From: Quillaja saponaria
Taxonomy: Eukaryota; Streptophyta; Magnoliopsida; Fabales; Quillajaceae
Length of the DNA stretch: 64,000 nt
Reading direction: 5' to 3'
NCBI GenBank assembly: GCA_029379385.1
Contig: CM055618.1
Span: 12,658,134 to 12,722,133, forward strand
Part shown: positions 25,373 to 37,813 of the stretch, piece after piece
Position numbering within the stretch: the stretch's first letter is position 1
Layout: every line of letters starts with the position of its first letter
Notes under the pieces: generated by a model
Databases searched by the model: none
What the model was told of the DNA's origin: nothing
Seen by the model: only the letters and a program-made list of their open reading frames with translations
Translations under genes and position numbers: made by a program

Positions 25373-26426
25373 TTAATTTTAATTTTAATTTTAATTTTTA
25401 TATTTGTTTTTGTTTTTAAGACTATTCTAATTTCTATTGAAATATATATATATATGATCATAACTATTCTTAAAAAATATTATTGCAATTATCATGGCAC
25501 AAAATATTTTTTAAAATATTTTTGTTTGCATAATGTTGACTTTTAATTTTAATTTTTTTTTTGTTTCTTTTGTTAAAAAAAAAAAATGCATTTTAGTGAA
25601 AGTGAAATGAAGTCACCAATTCTATAAGGAAAAACTTTCTTACACAAAATAATTGTTACATTGAGATGCAGATTGCTTGTTACTATACCAAAAAATTTTC
25701 TTCTCAATTTAATAATTTTATCTTGATTAAAAATTTAATTAAAATAAATTAAATTATGGAGGACCAAATTAGAAAAATTAAATTTTGGTGAACATAACTA
25801 GAAATTTTTTTAATAAAAATTAAATTAGAAAACGATATAAGTTTTTATAGACCAAAACAATGAATAAACTCTATTTTCTTTTTATATATTGTTTCATTTC
25901 TCAAATTTTCTTAAAGTTCAATATATCTTTGGTTCTCAAAATAACTTTGGACTCAAAGAAAGAAGAAGCTAGAAATCATGTGCAATAATCATGGATATGG
26001 GTAAGCAATAGGCATACTCAAAAACTTACAAATAATGGTCCATCACTCTATTAATTTAGCCAAATTTGTTTCCTAAAAATTAGCAATGATACATTTAATA
26101 CAGCATCAATCCCTAAAGAGATTGTATAGCTGGCTAGTAATAGCCATTAATGGGTTAATAGATGATGAATATCAAATCAAGCCCATATGAATTGTTTGCT
26201 CCCCACATCATAAATTCTTTGCACCTAAACTACGTTGCACATTGACATTATCATAGCCTTGTTTGTACTTCTGTGTTGCTTGCCTCCTTCACATTGTGAG
26301 AATACAAGCAAACCTTTTCGTGTAGATTAAGATTTTGTTTCTTTGAAAAACATACCCTTTTAGTTTGAGATTGGGCTATATTTACCACAAATGAAATCAA
26401 ACTAACGTTAACATAATAATATAAAG

Positions 26427-26653
26427 ACTTGTTTGGTATATCTTATAAGAATAACATAAATAATATAAAATTATCTCGTTGACTCTTATATAATGTTTAA
26501 CAACAACACGATAATATAAACTTATATTGTAGACTTATTTTAATATTATATCTAATGGTATAAAACTATATAGTGAAGTGGAGAATGATAAGACAACAGT
26601 ATAATTATATAACTTAATATATTATATAATCTTATACGATAGACCAAACAAAC
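26427..26653. mobile_element. Possible short MITE
   Basis: Inverted ends resemble each other over about 20 bp: acttgtttggtatatcttat on the left and, read inward from the right, gtttgtttggtctatcgtat. Similar tataa(a)g words flank both ends. The interior is AT-rich and non-coding. With no second copy in the window this stays tentative. Confidence 0.35.
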
Positions 26654-28236
26654 TATAAGTTGTTACTAATAATTAATATATAATGTTTTTGCTAAAGATA
26701 TAAGAGAATAAAACTTAATATTGTGATTATCGAAATTTGATGACTAATTATTAATTAAAATAATAACTAATTGATAGATTAAAAATATACATAATGAGAT
26801 AAATTAATAAAGTTATTATTATTTTTTTAATGAATCATAATGATACGAGGAAGCTAAAAAAGTAGTTGGGATTTGTGATTTAGTGATTGATAATAACATT
26901 TGTAGCAAGAGAACAAACTAATTTTCTTGTTAACAAAATGATTTATGGCCAATTTTTATTTTATTTTGTTGTCATTGACGGAGGAGGTGGGTCTTTTTAC
27001 GCAACACCAATGCCCTTGAAATCATCAATTGCAAATTAAAGGCAATGATATCTTAATCCGAAATCATAAGGTTTTAAGTTCAAATTTTAAAAAAACTGAA
27101 TGTAGTTTTTTTTTTTTTTTTTATAATTTTTTTTGGTGTATATGATTTATGTAATTACTATATATATATATATATAACTAAAATTCAAGACTATTGCCAT
27201 TTACTCATCCTATGATCATTCCTTTGTCTTTAATTTAATTTTGTGGATTAATTAATCCAAAATATCAACTATGCTAATGGCTTATCTTTGCTATACATTT
27301 TTGTCAAAAATCAAGCTCTAAAAATTAGGACCAAAGTGCAACAAAATAGGGATTGTTCTATACTTGTGTAATTATATAATATAATAACTATGTAAGAAAT
27401 ATTGTTATTCTTTTTTTTCTTTTTCTTCTTCTAGTTATTATAAAAAATAATATATTTATAAGTTTTTGTTATTCACTGATTAGAAGTTGACTTTTATAAA
27501 TACACAATGAGTTCTCTCTTCCTTCTCTCACAATGTTATTAAAACAAATTATCATAGAAAATAAAAAATTAATTGTTCATTTGAAAAAAATTATATATGT
27601 ATCACAATAATTTTATTTGTTTTTAGTGGAATTTTTTGTGCTGGAATTAATTATTGGATTTTCATTTATAATAATACTAATAAAGACTAATTTTCAATCC
27701 AAAATACCTGAATCTCGTAACTAAAAACGAAGACCCGTATATCTTTAAATTCTAAATTCCACGGTAGGAAGATCATAGAGAGAGAATTCCCGGAAAAAAA
27801 TCAAGGAGAAATTTCTATAGCATTGGGCGCGGTTTGTGGTGTAAGAAAGAAAGCCAAAGAGAAAAAAAATAAGATTTTCCTGGAAAAAGGTTAATCGAAA
27901 TGCATTTGGCGATTGTTTTTGCTTGTTGAGATTTCAATAATTTTCTCATCCTTTTCAGCTCTTGGATCCTTATCTTTTCTCGTTCTCTCTTTCTAGGGTT
28001 TTGTTGGCTTACTTCTTGGAAGAAAAAGAAGGAAACTTCAAGTTTTGTGAAATCTTTTTTGAGTTTCGATTTGCAATAAACTCAGCTAGAATTTTGACTT
28101 TTTCTAATCAGTACAGTGGATTTGCTTCTTTTTTTATATTTTATTTTCCCGTGATTTTACAATGCAGAGTATGTGAATAGGGAATTTGCATATGTATTGA
28201 TTTGGGTATCTGTGAATTGTGTGAAGGGTCAGATCG

Positions 28237-28298
28237 ATGAAGCGGCGATGAGGTGCTTAGCACTGAAATGGAGGTCAGATCTGAGGGTATCCAGGTGA
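28237..28298 (+). promoter_or_regulatory. Two upstream ORFs before the O-fucosyltransferase start
   Basis: A 4-codon uORF (28237-28251, stop TGA) overlaps by ATGA the start of a second uORF (28248-28298, 16 codons plus stop). The second uORF is out of frame with, and extends past, the main ATG at 28268. The main ATG has a strong context (A at -3, G at +4). If the mRNA leader includes this stretch, scanning ribosomes would meet both uORFs first, so translation may be damped. Confidence 0.55.
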
Positions 28299-31200
28299 GG
28301 TGCGATAAGCTTCCGGCTTCTGTCATTCAGAGGACCCGTTTGCGGGTTTGGTTCATTCGCGTGTGCTCAAGCATTGTGCTTTGGACATGCCTGGTTCAGC
28401 TAGTGACGGTTGGTGAACTATGGCATTCACATTTAATCTCCGGGATAACAAATCGGATATCTCACATAACTCAGCTTCCTCGTCCCCTTAATGTGGAAGA
28501 CGGCGTTGTTCGATCACAGCCGCCTCTTCTTCCTGCAAGTAAGTTCCTTAACTTCAAACGTGTCAATTACTGAAAAAAAATAAAAATTAATAAATATATA
28601 TATATTTATTTATTTATTTATTTTCGCTTGAAGCCATGGATGTGATTTTAGCCGTTGAGATTGGTACACTTTTATGTCCTTTAACTGAATTATGAACCCA
28701 TTATCTTGACCATGCAATATGTTACTTCATTAGATCGCAACCACCACGTTTAACTGAAAGTAAAGTAGGTATATTTATTTTGGTAATATTGTCAATAATT
28801 TGGTGTTTTTGTTGTCTCTTTGTAGTATTATTGATGGGTTGCATCTTTAGTTAAGAGATTACTATGTACAAGGTGATTGAGGCAACATGCGTATTAGTTT
28901 GTTAAAATACTTTGGATTGGCACCTTCAAAGGAAATTACATATATGCAGTATGCAGTATTGAATAATGAGAGCATTGAGATTTTGATTGCACAGTCAGTC
29001 CTTTGGAAATCTTAGTGATATTTTAATGCTACAATCTTCTAGGACGATTATCTTCCCCCCTATTTTCAAAATTCCTAGTTTGAAAGACTTCCATTGGAGT
29101 TGTATCACTTTTTCATCTGAAAAACTTTCAGGGTAAAGCAAAAAATAAAATGACTACAAATAACCCATTTCTTTCTTTTACCTGCATGCATTATGCAATT
29201 CGTGTTATTTGTGAGTACCGCTATTTGAGTAGTAAAAGAGAAAAGCATTAATAAGCATGAAAATCATTTACCAAATATACACGAAATCACAGCATTTTGG
29301 CATTGAAACTCAATTTCATGTGAATTATTAATTCAGATTCCTTTTGAAGTTCATAGCCTTTTGATTGGGTCTAGTGATACAAGAATGCCTCTTTATTATT
29401 CTTGGATTTTGTAATAGAAAAGATGTGAATATTCTGATCTGACACCTGGGGCCTGTTTTTCTTCTTCTGAAGTTCTAAGTTAAAAATCAAATCCTGAGCA
29501 CCTCTTTTTTGGTTTTCCTAAATACTAAAATTGTCTTTTTTTGGTAGAAGAACATACATAAATTGTTTGCTTTATTCTCTTTCACCTCTTGGTTGAAGTT
29601 AAAATTTCAGAACCTGAGATTTTGCAGGAAACTATACAAGTAATGGTTTTCTTAGAGTCTCTTGCAACGGTGGCTTGAATCAAATGCGAGCTGCGGTTTG
29701 TACTTCTTCTTTTCCTTTTCTTCTCTGTTTTGTTTTTTTCCAAAATCTAGATTTTCATTTATCAGATTTGACACTGCAGATCTGTGACATGGTGACTGTT
29801 GCTCGGTTTTTGAACCTCACACTGGTTGTTCCAGAGCTTGATAAGACATCCTTCTGGGTTGACCCCAGGTATATCCATTTTTTTCTGAAATAATTGTTCT
29901 GTAGCCTTCAGTTGGTTGCTTAGCGATTTCAGCTTTAGCATTTTCTTGCAGTAACTTTGAGGACATATTTGATGTGAAACATTTCATTGATTCGCTAAGA
30001 GATGAAGTTCGAATAATCAAAAGACTGCCTAAAAGGTTTAGTAGGAAACATGGGTACACACAACTGGAGATGCCTCCTGTTAGCTGGTCAAGTGAAAAAT
30101 ACTATATGCAACAGGTCCGTATAACATAGTAGTTTACTTTTAATCCTAGGTTATTTATTATTTATATAAGTTGAGCATTTTTTGTGGAGATAATTTAAGT
30201 TGATAGGGTGGATATTTATGTACTTCAATTATCAAAATGTTGAACTTGAAAGTTGAAGTATGGATTGTCTTGTTTTGTTGGCTGGTCTAAGGAAGGAAAA
30301 AAAAATAAAAATGATTCTCCTTAGTCTTTCCTTTTCATTTTGGGACCAGTTCATGATTGTGAGGCATATAACAAGTGGTCCTTTTTACGTTTCTTTATAC
30401 CGTGGGAGATAATACTACCTTTGCTTGTTTCAAATTTTACATTGATTAGTACTTACAGCTTTTGTAGACTCCTTTGTTCTTTTCTTGTCAATGGATGTAT
30501 TTAAAGTGGTTTAGGTAGGTATTATCCAGTACTGTAACAAATAGTGCAGCATAATTGCATGCTTCTGTTTCGGTAGTGAAAATTTATTCATTTTATTTAC
30601 CCATACACATGAGTGGAATTGGATTGATGGTAAAAAAAAAAAAAAAAAAAGTAATCCATAAACCTATGTAGAGATTCTATTTTAAGTTTTCTTCTTTGTG
30701 TCAAATGCAACTTTTTGTTTCTCCAGAATATTTGGTCATATGGATGGTTAATTTGCATTGTTTTATTTTAATTGCAATTTTGAGAATTAACAATTAGCTA
30801 AATCTCTGCTTATTTGTTGTCTATGGCTAACTGGGTTATTGGTGAGTTACCCTCTTTCATCATTGCTCTGCTACTGTCCCCTATTGATGTGTCTTCATTA
30901 GTAATAAATACACATAAAACAAAATCAAGGACAAGTACACTTGCCCGAACTCAGAACTACCTGAGAGTGAGGATTATTGTAGTTATGTGAAGAAAATAAA
31001 ATAAAATTTGAGTAAAGGATTTTCATTTATCAATTGAATGGAAAATCAATCATGCAAACAAAACTATAAGTGCAAAAATTAGGTACGTAGTTTGAGAAAT
31101 GGGAACCTTCTAGTCTTTTAATAACAAGATGAACAGCTTTTGATATATCAGATTCAGAACTTCTATTTGTATTCACCCACAACACATTTTAAGTATGACA

Positions 31201-33223
31201 GCTGGAAACCCTACTTTTCTTTTTTTTTTTTTTTTTTTCTTTTATCTTTCCCATTAACTTTTTCTTGTCTCTGGATATTTTAAAACTTTTTTTTTGTTGG
31301 AAGTATTAAGTGTATCTTTGGAATTTGGTCTAATGGATTGATATCATAATGCAGATTTTGCCACTTTTCAGCAAGCACAAGGTGTTACACTTCAACAGAA
31401 CAGATGCACGTTTGGCAAACAATGGCCTTCCAATTGATCTTCAGAAACTCAGGTGTCGTGTTAATTTCCAGGCACTGAAATTCACTCCTCAAATTGAGAA
31501 CTTAGGGTATAAATTGATCCGAATTCTTCAAGAAAAGGGACCGTTCGTGGCTTTGCATTTGAGATACGAGATGGATATGTTGGCTTTCTCAGGTTGTACT
31601 CATGGCTGTACTGCTGAGGAAGCTGAAGATCTCAAGCGAATGAGGTCTGTTGTGCTTCAAAATGTACTTTGCAAACTTTGTTTGAAATATTATTTGACCA
31701 TTCCTATTCCGATTCCCTACTTAACATATGATTTACTTATTTTGCAAGTGAGACTTGCTTCTTTACATGACATTTGTAAGGATAGGCGTAGAACAAAGAA
31801 TTTAATTGATCTCATATCTCAATAAGAAATGCTCAGAATTTCTCACTTTATAACCTCTGTCCATGTTTTGTGGAATCCAAATGAGATGAGTAGATTTTAA
31901 ATAACATCCATTTCTGTATTGAGTCATTTTTTCTCAATGTGATTAATTAGTATTGAAACTTTAGGATATAGTGTAGCACTCTATGTGCAAGTTGTGTTCT
32001 AAGATGATAGGACATGCATCTCACAAAAGTGTTCATTTAACCCTTTGTATTCAGATATGCATATCCTTGGTGGAGGGAAAAAGAGATAGTGTCTGAAGAG
32101 AAGAGATCAGAAGGTCTGTGTCCTCTGACACCAGAGGAGGCGGCACTTGTTTTGCAAGCATTAGGCATTGATAGGGAGACACAGATTTATATTGCAGCTG
32201 GGGAGATTTATGGCAGTGAACGCCGACTTGCTGCATTAAGAGCTGCATTTCCACGAATAGTAAGTTCTTTACTAGTGTGGGTGTTAACATAATATTTTTC
32301 ATCCCGAAATTCCAGCTTTTACTCTTCAAGTCTATTCTGGAATCAGGACCTATTGATTATTGAAATCATAGCTATTATTGGTGATGTACAACTTAGGGTA
32401 ATGGTGACTAATTTTATGGGTTTGTCTTGATGGATTATTAGGAATATCGAATTATGTTTGATAACTCACGTCATTTATCACTGATGGTGATAGGTGGGTT
32501 TCTCTTAATAATTTAGAGAACATATCGGGTTCTTACAAATAAGTTCTCTAGCCCTTGATATGAAAGCTTCCAGGGCACCAAGAATGGTTTCACTGGGCAT
32601 TAAAATGTGATTGTTTTGATCAACTATGACCATAAAATTCCATTTTAATAGCTTGACACATTTCATTGGTCATGAAATTTCAGGTCAAAAAGGAAAAACT
32701 GTTGGGTCCTGACGAGTTGCAGCAATTCCAGAATCATTCATCCCAAATGGCAGCCTTAGATTTTATGGTTTCAGTGGCGAGCAACACTTTTGTTCCTACC
32801 TATGATGGAAACATGGCAAAACTTGTGGAGGGTCACCGCAGGTATGTACATTAACTCTTGCAAGGTGCACATCAAATCTTTAGTGTAACTAAGAAGTTGA
32901 AGATGCTCCTCAAAGATCTACAAGACACTTCTGATTAATTCTTTTGCAGGTATTCTGGATTTAAGAAAACCGTCTTACTGGATCGAAGAAAACTGGTGGA
33001 TTTGTTGGATATGCATCAAAATGGGACTCTGCCATGGAGTGAGTTTGCAATTGCTGTTCGACAGGCTCATCAGGAAAGAATGGGACAGCCAACTCGTCGA
33101 AGAATTATTTTAGACAAACCGAAGGAGGAAGATTATTTCTATGCAAACCCTCAGGAGTGTCTCTGTGAGGGAAAGGATTGTGATGACTTGCTAGGCATTG
33201 GTAACTCCAGTAAACCACAATGA
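28268..33223 (+). CDS. O-fucosyltransferase family protein (DUF246 type)
   Basis: Plant O-FucT-like proteins (formerly DUF246) are Golgi type II membrane glycosyltransferases; most have unknown acceptors. Eight exons (28268-28538, 29628-29695, 29780-29868, 29952-30114, 31355-31644, 32055-32259, 32684-32841, 32950-33223) join in frame to 505 residues. A signal anchor lies at about 27-50 ([20 protein letters not shown]). Family motifs follow: [65 protein letters not shown] and YIAAGEIYG, then [20 protein letters not shown] near the end. The HLR motif carries the arginine usually assigned to GDP-sugar binding. Donor substrate is inferred from the family only; some relatives transfer rhamnose. 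A 5' UTR intron ending near 28166 is possible. Confidence 0.92.
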
Positions 33224-33972
33224 CTACAAAGTTGTCAAATCCAAAATCCTCTGGACAGTGTTCCACGAAGTAGTTCAGAGACCATGTTAATACAGTTCTG
33301 GTTACCATCCTCAAATGAGGCATTTGCAATTACTTATACACACACCCCTCAGTTTTGCAGGAAACAAGGATTTAATAACGAAGAAAAGTGTTCCCATTTA
33401 GGCATTTAATATTTTTTTTCACCTCCTTATTAATTAATTAATTATACTTAGTTTCTGTGTCCTGTGTAGTTATTTATATTATAACTGTAGATGACTTGTG
33501 AAAATTCTTTCCTTTGTATACATTCAATAGCTGTTTTCAGTTTTAACTGTTACAGTTGAGTGTAACATATCTTGCTAGGGTACAATCAGGCGTGACAATG
33601 AGATTCGACCCGACAATGATTTGTTAAAGGATCATATGATTCGAATTCAATACGATGAACATAAAGTTGTCTTCTTCGTGAGAAGTCTTTGATCTCTTCA
33701 TTCTCATGAGTGTACATCACATACGTACAAATTTTCTCTCTCTATGATTTTGAGTTTGTATATCTGATGAGGGTTTCAAAGAGACATACATGATTTAATT
33801 AATTTCATTCAAATTAATCAAAATCTTTCTTTAATTTTAAAGACTCTATCTATCAATCAAATCATAAATATTTGACAATAAAAAAATAATTTTGTTCTTT
33901 AAGTTATATAGGACGTTGCATTCTCTGTATAGATCATTATCAAAGTTCATACAAAATTGATAGAGGTGTGTT
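33224..33972. other. O-FucT 3' region and promoter of the small peptide gene
   Basis: The left part is the O-FucT 3' UTR. The rest is AT-rich. A short GC-richer word set near 33586-33640 (gattcgacccgacaatga) is reminiscent of transposon ends, but no partner terminus was found. No other gene is visible. Confidence 0.45.
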
Positions 33973-34242
33973 ATGAGCAGAGCTGGGATGCTTAATCAAA
34001 AGGTGTTGATGACTTCATTACTTGTGCTATTTGTATTATTAATGCAATTAGTTTGTAATTATCAGGGTGCAGCTGAAGCAACTAGTCTCTCACTTTCATG
34101 GATAAAAAGATGGAGAAGAATACAAAACTATGTAGGAATGTGTTCTGATCTAGAATTTGAACATGGAAGAGGCAATCATTTCGAACAGATCAAAAAATTC
34201 AATGAATGCATGGAAATTTGTCTGCGTATGCACAAAATGTGA
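33973..34242 (+). CDS. Small secreted cysteine-containing peptide, divergent family member
   Basis: An intronless ORF of 89 residues starts at an ATG at 33973. It has a long hydrophobic N-terminal segment (about 11-28, LMTSLLVLFVLLMQL) that reads as a signal peptide. A basic amphipathic stretch follows (WIKRWRRIQ), and the C-terminus holds a C-x3-C motif in FNECMEICL. Cysteines are at 28, 57, 79 and 83; the first is probably lost with the signal peptide. The C-terminal FxxCMxxCL pattern matches FGKCMKRCL in the peptides at 36919 and 50975, and the flanking DNA (34490-35000) resembles the flank of the 36919 copy (38990-40040). I therefore infer an old paralogue. Function unknown. Confidence 0.55.
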   Translation: MSRAGMLNQKVLMTSLLVLFVLLMQLVCNYQGAAEATSLSLSWIKRWRRIQNYVGMCSDLEFEHGRGNHFEQIKKFNECMEICLRMHKM

Positions 34243-35164
34243 GTACAATCGTGACTGATACAACTATACAATAATCATAGATCATTATATATCTATATAT
34301 AGTTGCAACTAATGCACAACATGGCTCGTAATAACTAATAACCATTGACTTTCCATTTCAATTATATTTTTGCTTGTCTTCTTCTTCTTTTCAATATTGT
34401 GTTTGTTGTAATAGTTACTAGTTCATTGTATATCTTTAAGCTAATTAAACAAGAATTTCACTCGATTTATTTTTAATTCATGATAGAAAACAGAACAACC
34501 TTAATAGTTGTCTACACTTACCAACAGTCACGTTCAGTTAGGGAAAAACAAATTACAGAACAAAAATGGTAGAAAATCACACATCTCTATGATGTTCATC
34601 TTCTCGGGTGGTAGTGTAAAGCAAAATTAATCAGAAAATTGTTTTAAAAATCTGACAATGGTTAAAGAGTTATTATTTAATTCATTTTCAATGTAAAAAT
34701 TTATATATATTATTTGTTAAAAATTATTTAATAAAAATTATGAGTAGTTGTTTGGGTTAATGACGCACAACACTTTCTTATTCATTGTATATGTAAAGAA
34801 ATACACATATATATGGCCAAAAAGGCAAAAGTAAGAGTTAGATCTCAGATCACGACGTTAATTTAGGTAGGAATTTATAAGATTAGATTATTTTATAATT
34901 AGTTTCTAATTAAATATTCATGTATGACTAATTAAGCAAAAGTAAGATTATTAATTAAGGTCATAATAGTATCAACCACTCCAACCCACTATTGGATCTA
35001 TCTATCAAGTAAAAGAAGGGTTTACTTATAATTGACTACTAATGTGGGTGACCATATTTATGGATTCAATTAAAGAAATCTACTTTCTTGCAGAGAATTG
35101 TTTTTCCCTCTTCTATTTCTAATTTTTAATAAGGAAAAATAGAAAACAACTACAAAGAAGCAAC

Positions 35165-35480
35165 TGAATTACTCAACGATTCCGAGCAGCCCACAGTTGT
35201 CCCCATCAAGCAAAGGATGAACTTCCTGGGGAGGCTGGAGCCAATCACAAAGAGTCACTGGACCATACCTACCATCAAGTTTGCTAACTTGTCTGCTACC
35301 CTGATCACCTCCTGAAAACAATGGGCCAAATTAGTCACCCAATTTCTTGAAAGGATATTTTTGATATCCCGAATGAAGGGTGTATGAGCATTTGATTGCT
35401 TCGTGCCCTTCATAACTAAAGCAAGCACCCCCTGCATGTGAAACAGTCTCTATGATAATCTTCCTGTAACTCCTGTTCCA
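35165..35480 (-). pseudogene. Remnant of a non-LTR retrotransposon (LINE) RNase H domain
   Basis: On the minus strand the frame carries HTPFIRDIKNILSRNW, then NLAHCFQEVIRVADKLANL. This is the end of the RNase H (RVT_3-like) domain found at the 3' end of plant LINEs, where the usual pattern is a dipeptide-LSR-W stretch followed by REAN-ADxLA. After one frame change the typical Pro-Pro-x-x-V-x-P-LL-x-D ending can be made out (around 35215-35190). Only about 300 bp survive, without a poly-A tail or target duplication. One edge was copied into the tandem Y blocks near 52466. Confidence 0.7.
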
Positions 35481-36235
35481 AGCAGTTAGAAGAGCCCAAA
35501 AAGAATTTTCAAATTAGGTAGCTCATACTATACTATACGTAATCGCGCAAGTTGGAGAGAAAGTGTCAACCAACACGGATTTTTTTTTTTTTGGACACTT
35601 TGATCAGACAATTGATACTGAATTGGTCATATAACTGGTGTCAATTAATAAGGTTGCCCATTACCTTGTTGTGGGGCTTTATGTGCTGTTCGAAATGTGT
35701 AGTCAGTAACCCTTTCATATGAAATAATGGGTGCATTAACTCTCTCTTTACTTTTAGGATAGAAGTTAGGTACCATGGATTGTAGGTCTATGAAGTATGA
35801 GGTGGAGAATGATCTACATTGTGCATAGTTTCAATTGTAGTTACTTTTGGTTATTCTTAAGTTCATGATCAACTTCATAGTTTTAATCCCCCTTTCTTCC
35901 TTTCATCAGAAAAGAATATTGATCCTGATCTCAACGTAATAAGCACTCTATTAATGACACCAATATTAGATGACGGGAAGCATCCTTCAATGATACCAAT
36001 GTCAAAATTTCATGATGACACGCATTCTTTTAATTAACTCTTTTTAAATATTCTACATATGCATAGTATTGGCCTTCTCACCAACTCTCCGAAAAAAATT
36101 TGAATCCATAAAATTGTTTTTATTCTTCATCTAACAGCTATATAATGGCATATTCGTGTTAGAGTATTTTAAGTAGAGATTTGTTAATTAATCATTAATT
36201 TGTAATCATGCAACAAAACTTTAATTAGTATGAAA
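35461..36235. repeat. Duplicated block Y, copy 1
   Basis: This segment recurs, with small differences, at 52055-52470 (Y2, partial) and from 52465 to about 54960 (Y3, interrupted by a solo LTR). Landmarks are gagcccaaaaagaattttca at 35490, ggtgtcaattaataagg near 35638, ggtaccatggattgtagg near 35769, and ggcatattcgtgttagag near 36146. Copy 1 keeps the site where the LTR inserted in copy 3 in empty form. No gene is contained. Confidence 0.9.
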
Positions 36236-36826
36236 AGCACAAAAAAAATTATGAAAAATGTTTCTTTATTATTATTTTTTACTTAAGATTATGCCGCTTA
36301 ATTGCTGGATGAATGTCGGAATTCAATTTTATGTAATAGACGACAAGAGACCGATATTCTTGATGAATACGTGATTCAATTTTATATATTTAAGATCACA
36401 TCAAATTTTTTATCAGTATTAAACCAGTAACAACCTTCAAATATTTGGAGGGAGAAGCTGATGATGTTATAATGGAGTGCCGTATGTCCACGCAAGGTTC
36501 AAACTTCAAAGTTACTTAGCAAATATTTATCTTCTTTAATATAGTGAAGCATTGAAATTTATCTTTTATTTCTAATTATTAATTAGGTAGAGTCTTATAA
36601 TATTGGTGCTAGAAGAGGTCAGAGACACAAGATTTCAACCAAATTCAACTAATCTACCTCTTCTAAAAGTATTAGCAAAAAAAATAATATCCCACTTAAA
36701 TTATCTTAAAATAGCTCTTTGTTTGATCCAAAGATTTTTATAACAAAATAAAAAAAAAAAATCTTTAAAAGAGGTTATCATTAAAAGAATAATAATAATA
36801 ATAAAAAAATTCTGTTTCATGAAGGG

Positions 36827-36834
36827 TATAAATA
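36827..36834 (+). promoter_or_regulatory. TATA box of peptide gene copy 1
   Basis: TATAAATA lies 85 bp upstream of the ATG at 36919. The same box is intact in the X3 copy (50884-50891). It is altered to CATAAATA in X4 (about 55817) and to CATGAATA in X2 (about 49869). The two genes with a full-length ORF are the ones with an unaltered box. Confidence 0.65.
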
Positions 36835-36918
36835 TATACTTTTACAACCTAATGAATAATGGTCTTGCTCATGCTTTGTTAAAAAACCAAGAAAATTTCA
36901 AGCAGAATAAAGAGAGAG

Positions 36919-37179
36919 ATGGATAAAAATCTAATTATGAGAACAATATTTGTGTTGGTAACAATGGAGTTGACATCATTTGTGGTAGCAGCAGTGCAAG
37001 AAGAACATGGTCTTTTTCAGCTCCCAAACAGTGCCTTTTTGCATGCTTTCTCTCTTGATTCATCCGTAGGGATGATAAGACGTTGTGCTACAAATTGTGT
37101 CACAGCTTGCAGAGTACTTCAATGCAAAACTCAATTTGGCAAATGCATGAAAAGATGCTTAACTCAGGCCAAAGCCTAA
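36919..37179 (+). CDS. Secreted six-cysteine peptide, copy 1 (intact)
   Basis: This intronless ORF of 86 residues starts MDKNLIMRTIFVLVTMELTS. Residues 1-25 read as a signal peptide with a likely cleavage after FVVAA, and an acidic/hydrophobic spacer follows (VQEEHGLFQLPNS). The last 31 residues hold six cysteines at 56, 60, 64, 69, 76 and 80, spaced C-x3-C-x3-C-x4-C-x6-C-x3-C, with many Lys/Arg (KCMKRC). Even cysteine number and basic charge suggest three disulfides in a helical-hairpin fold, as in some plant defence-type peptides. I do not recognise the family and make no activity claim. It differs from the copy at 50975 at one residue (Ser20 here, Pro there). Confidence 0.68.
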   Translation: MDKNLIMRTIFVLVTMELTSFVVAAVQEEHGLFQLPNSAFLHAFSLDSSVGMIRRCATNCVTACRVLQCKTQFGKCMKRCLTQAKA

Positions 37180-37813
37180 GAAAATTTATTTATTATATTT
37201 TTTTTTCGAATTCAAAAGTTTATGAATAATGTACCAAGAATTATCTACATTAATTTGTATGATCCTTTTCTCTAATCTTCTTGTTCCTGCAGCATGAAAT
37301 ATATATTAATTAATATGATTTTTTCCACCTTTTAATTTTTATAAATGAATTATCTATGTTATATTTTTTAGTATTACATATTATCATACAAGAGTAATTA
37401 AAGCTATTAAGAACTTTGTCTTGTACTAAGAGAGAAGTCTAAACACCTACATATAGGCTATTTAATAAGTAACTTTTTGTATTTAATTTTTTACAAGAGT
37501 TTTGTGAATTTTTAACTTATCTAGTTATGGAATACAATACTTATTTATTTGTCTAACTAACAAGAATTCTGTCAAAATAAAAAAATCTGGGTCTAGAATT
37601 TTATATAACATGAGTAAAAGTATTCTTACATCTGTAAACTATTTTTTTTTCTTTTTGAAATAACAACTCAGGTCATTGCCCAACTAGCTCGTATCAGTCT
37701 GCCCTTGGATGCATGCAATGAATCCCTTAATTTGTATTTTTTATATAGGAATATTATCGCACGTGCACATATATTTTTTCTATGTTAAGGTAAATTTTTA
37801 CATATTTTTTTTA

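Larger units (their letters stand above)
23341..27780. other. AT-rich intergenic spacer
   Basis: About 4.4 kb lacks any gene I can support. It contains a roughly 305-bp tandem duplication (24736-25372), AT dinucleotide runs (around 24831, 25139, 27160), and one possible MITE (26427-26653). Short ORFs here have no recognisable features. Confidence 0.5.

Noticed and set aside
33586..33650. GC-richer words resembling hAT or retrotransposon ends
   Set aside because: No partner terminus or target duplication could be found nearby.
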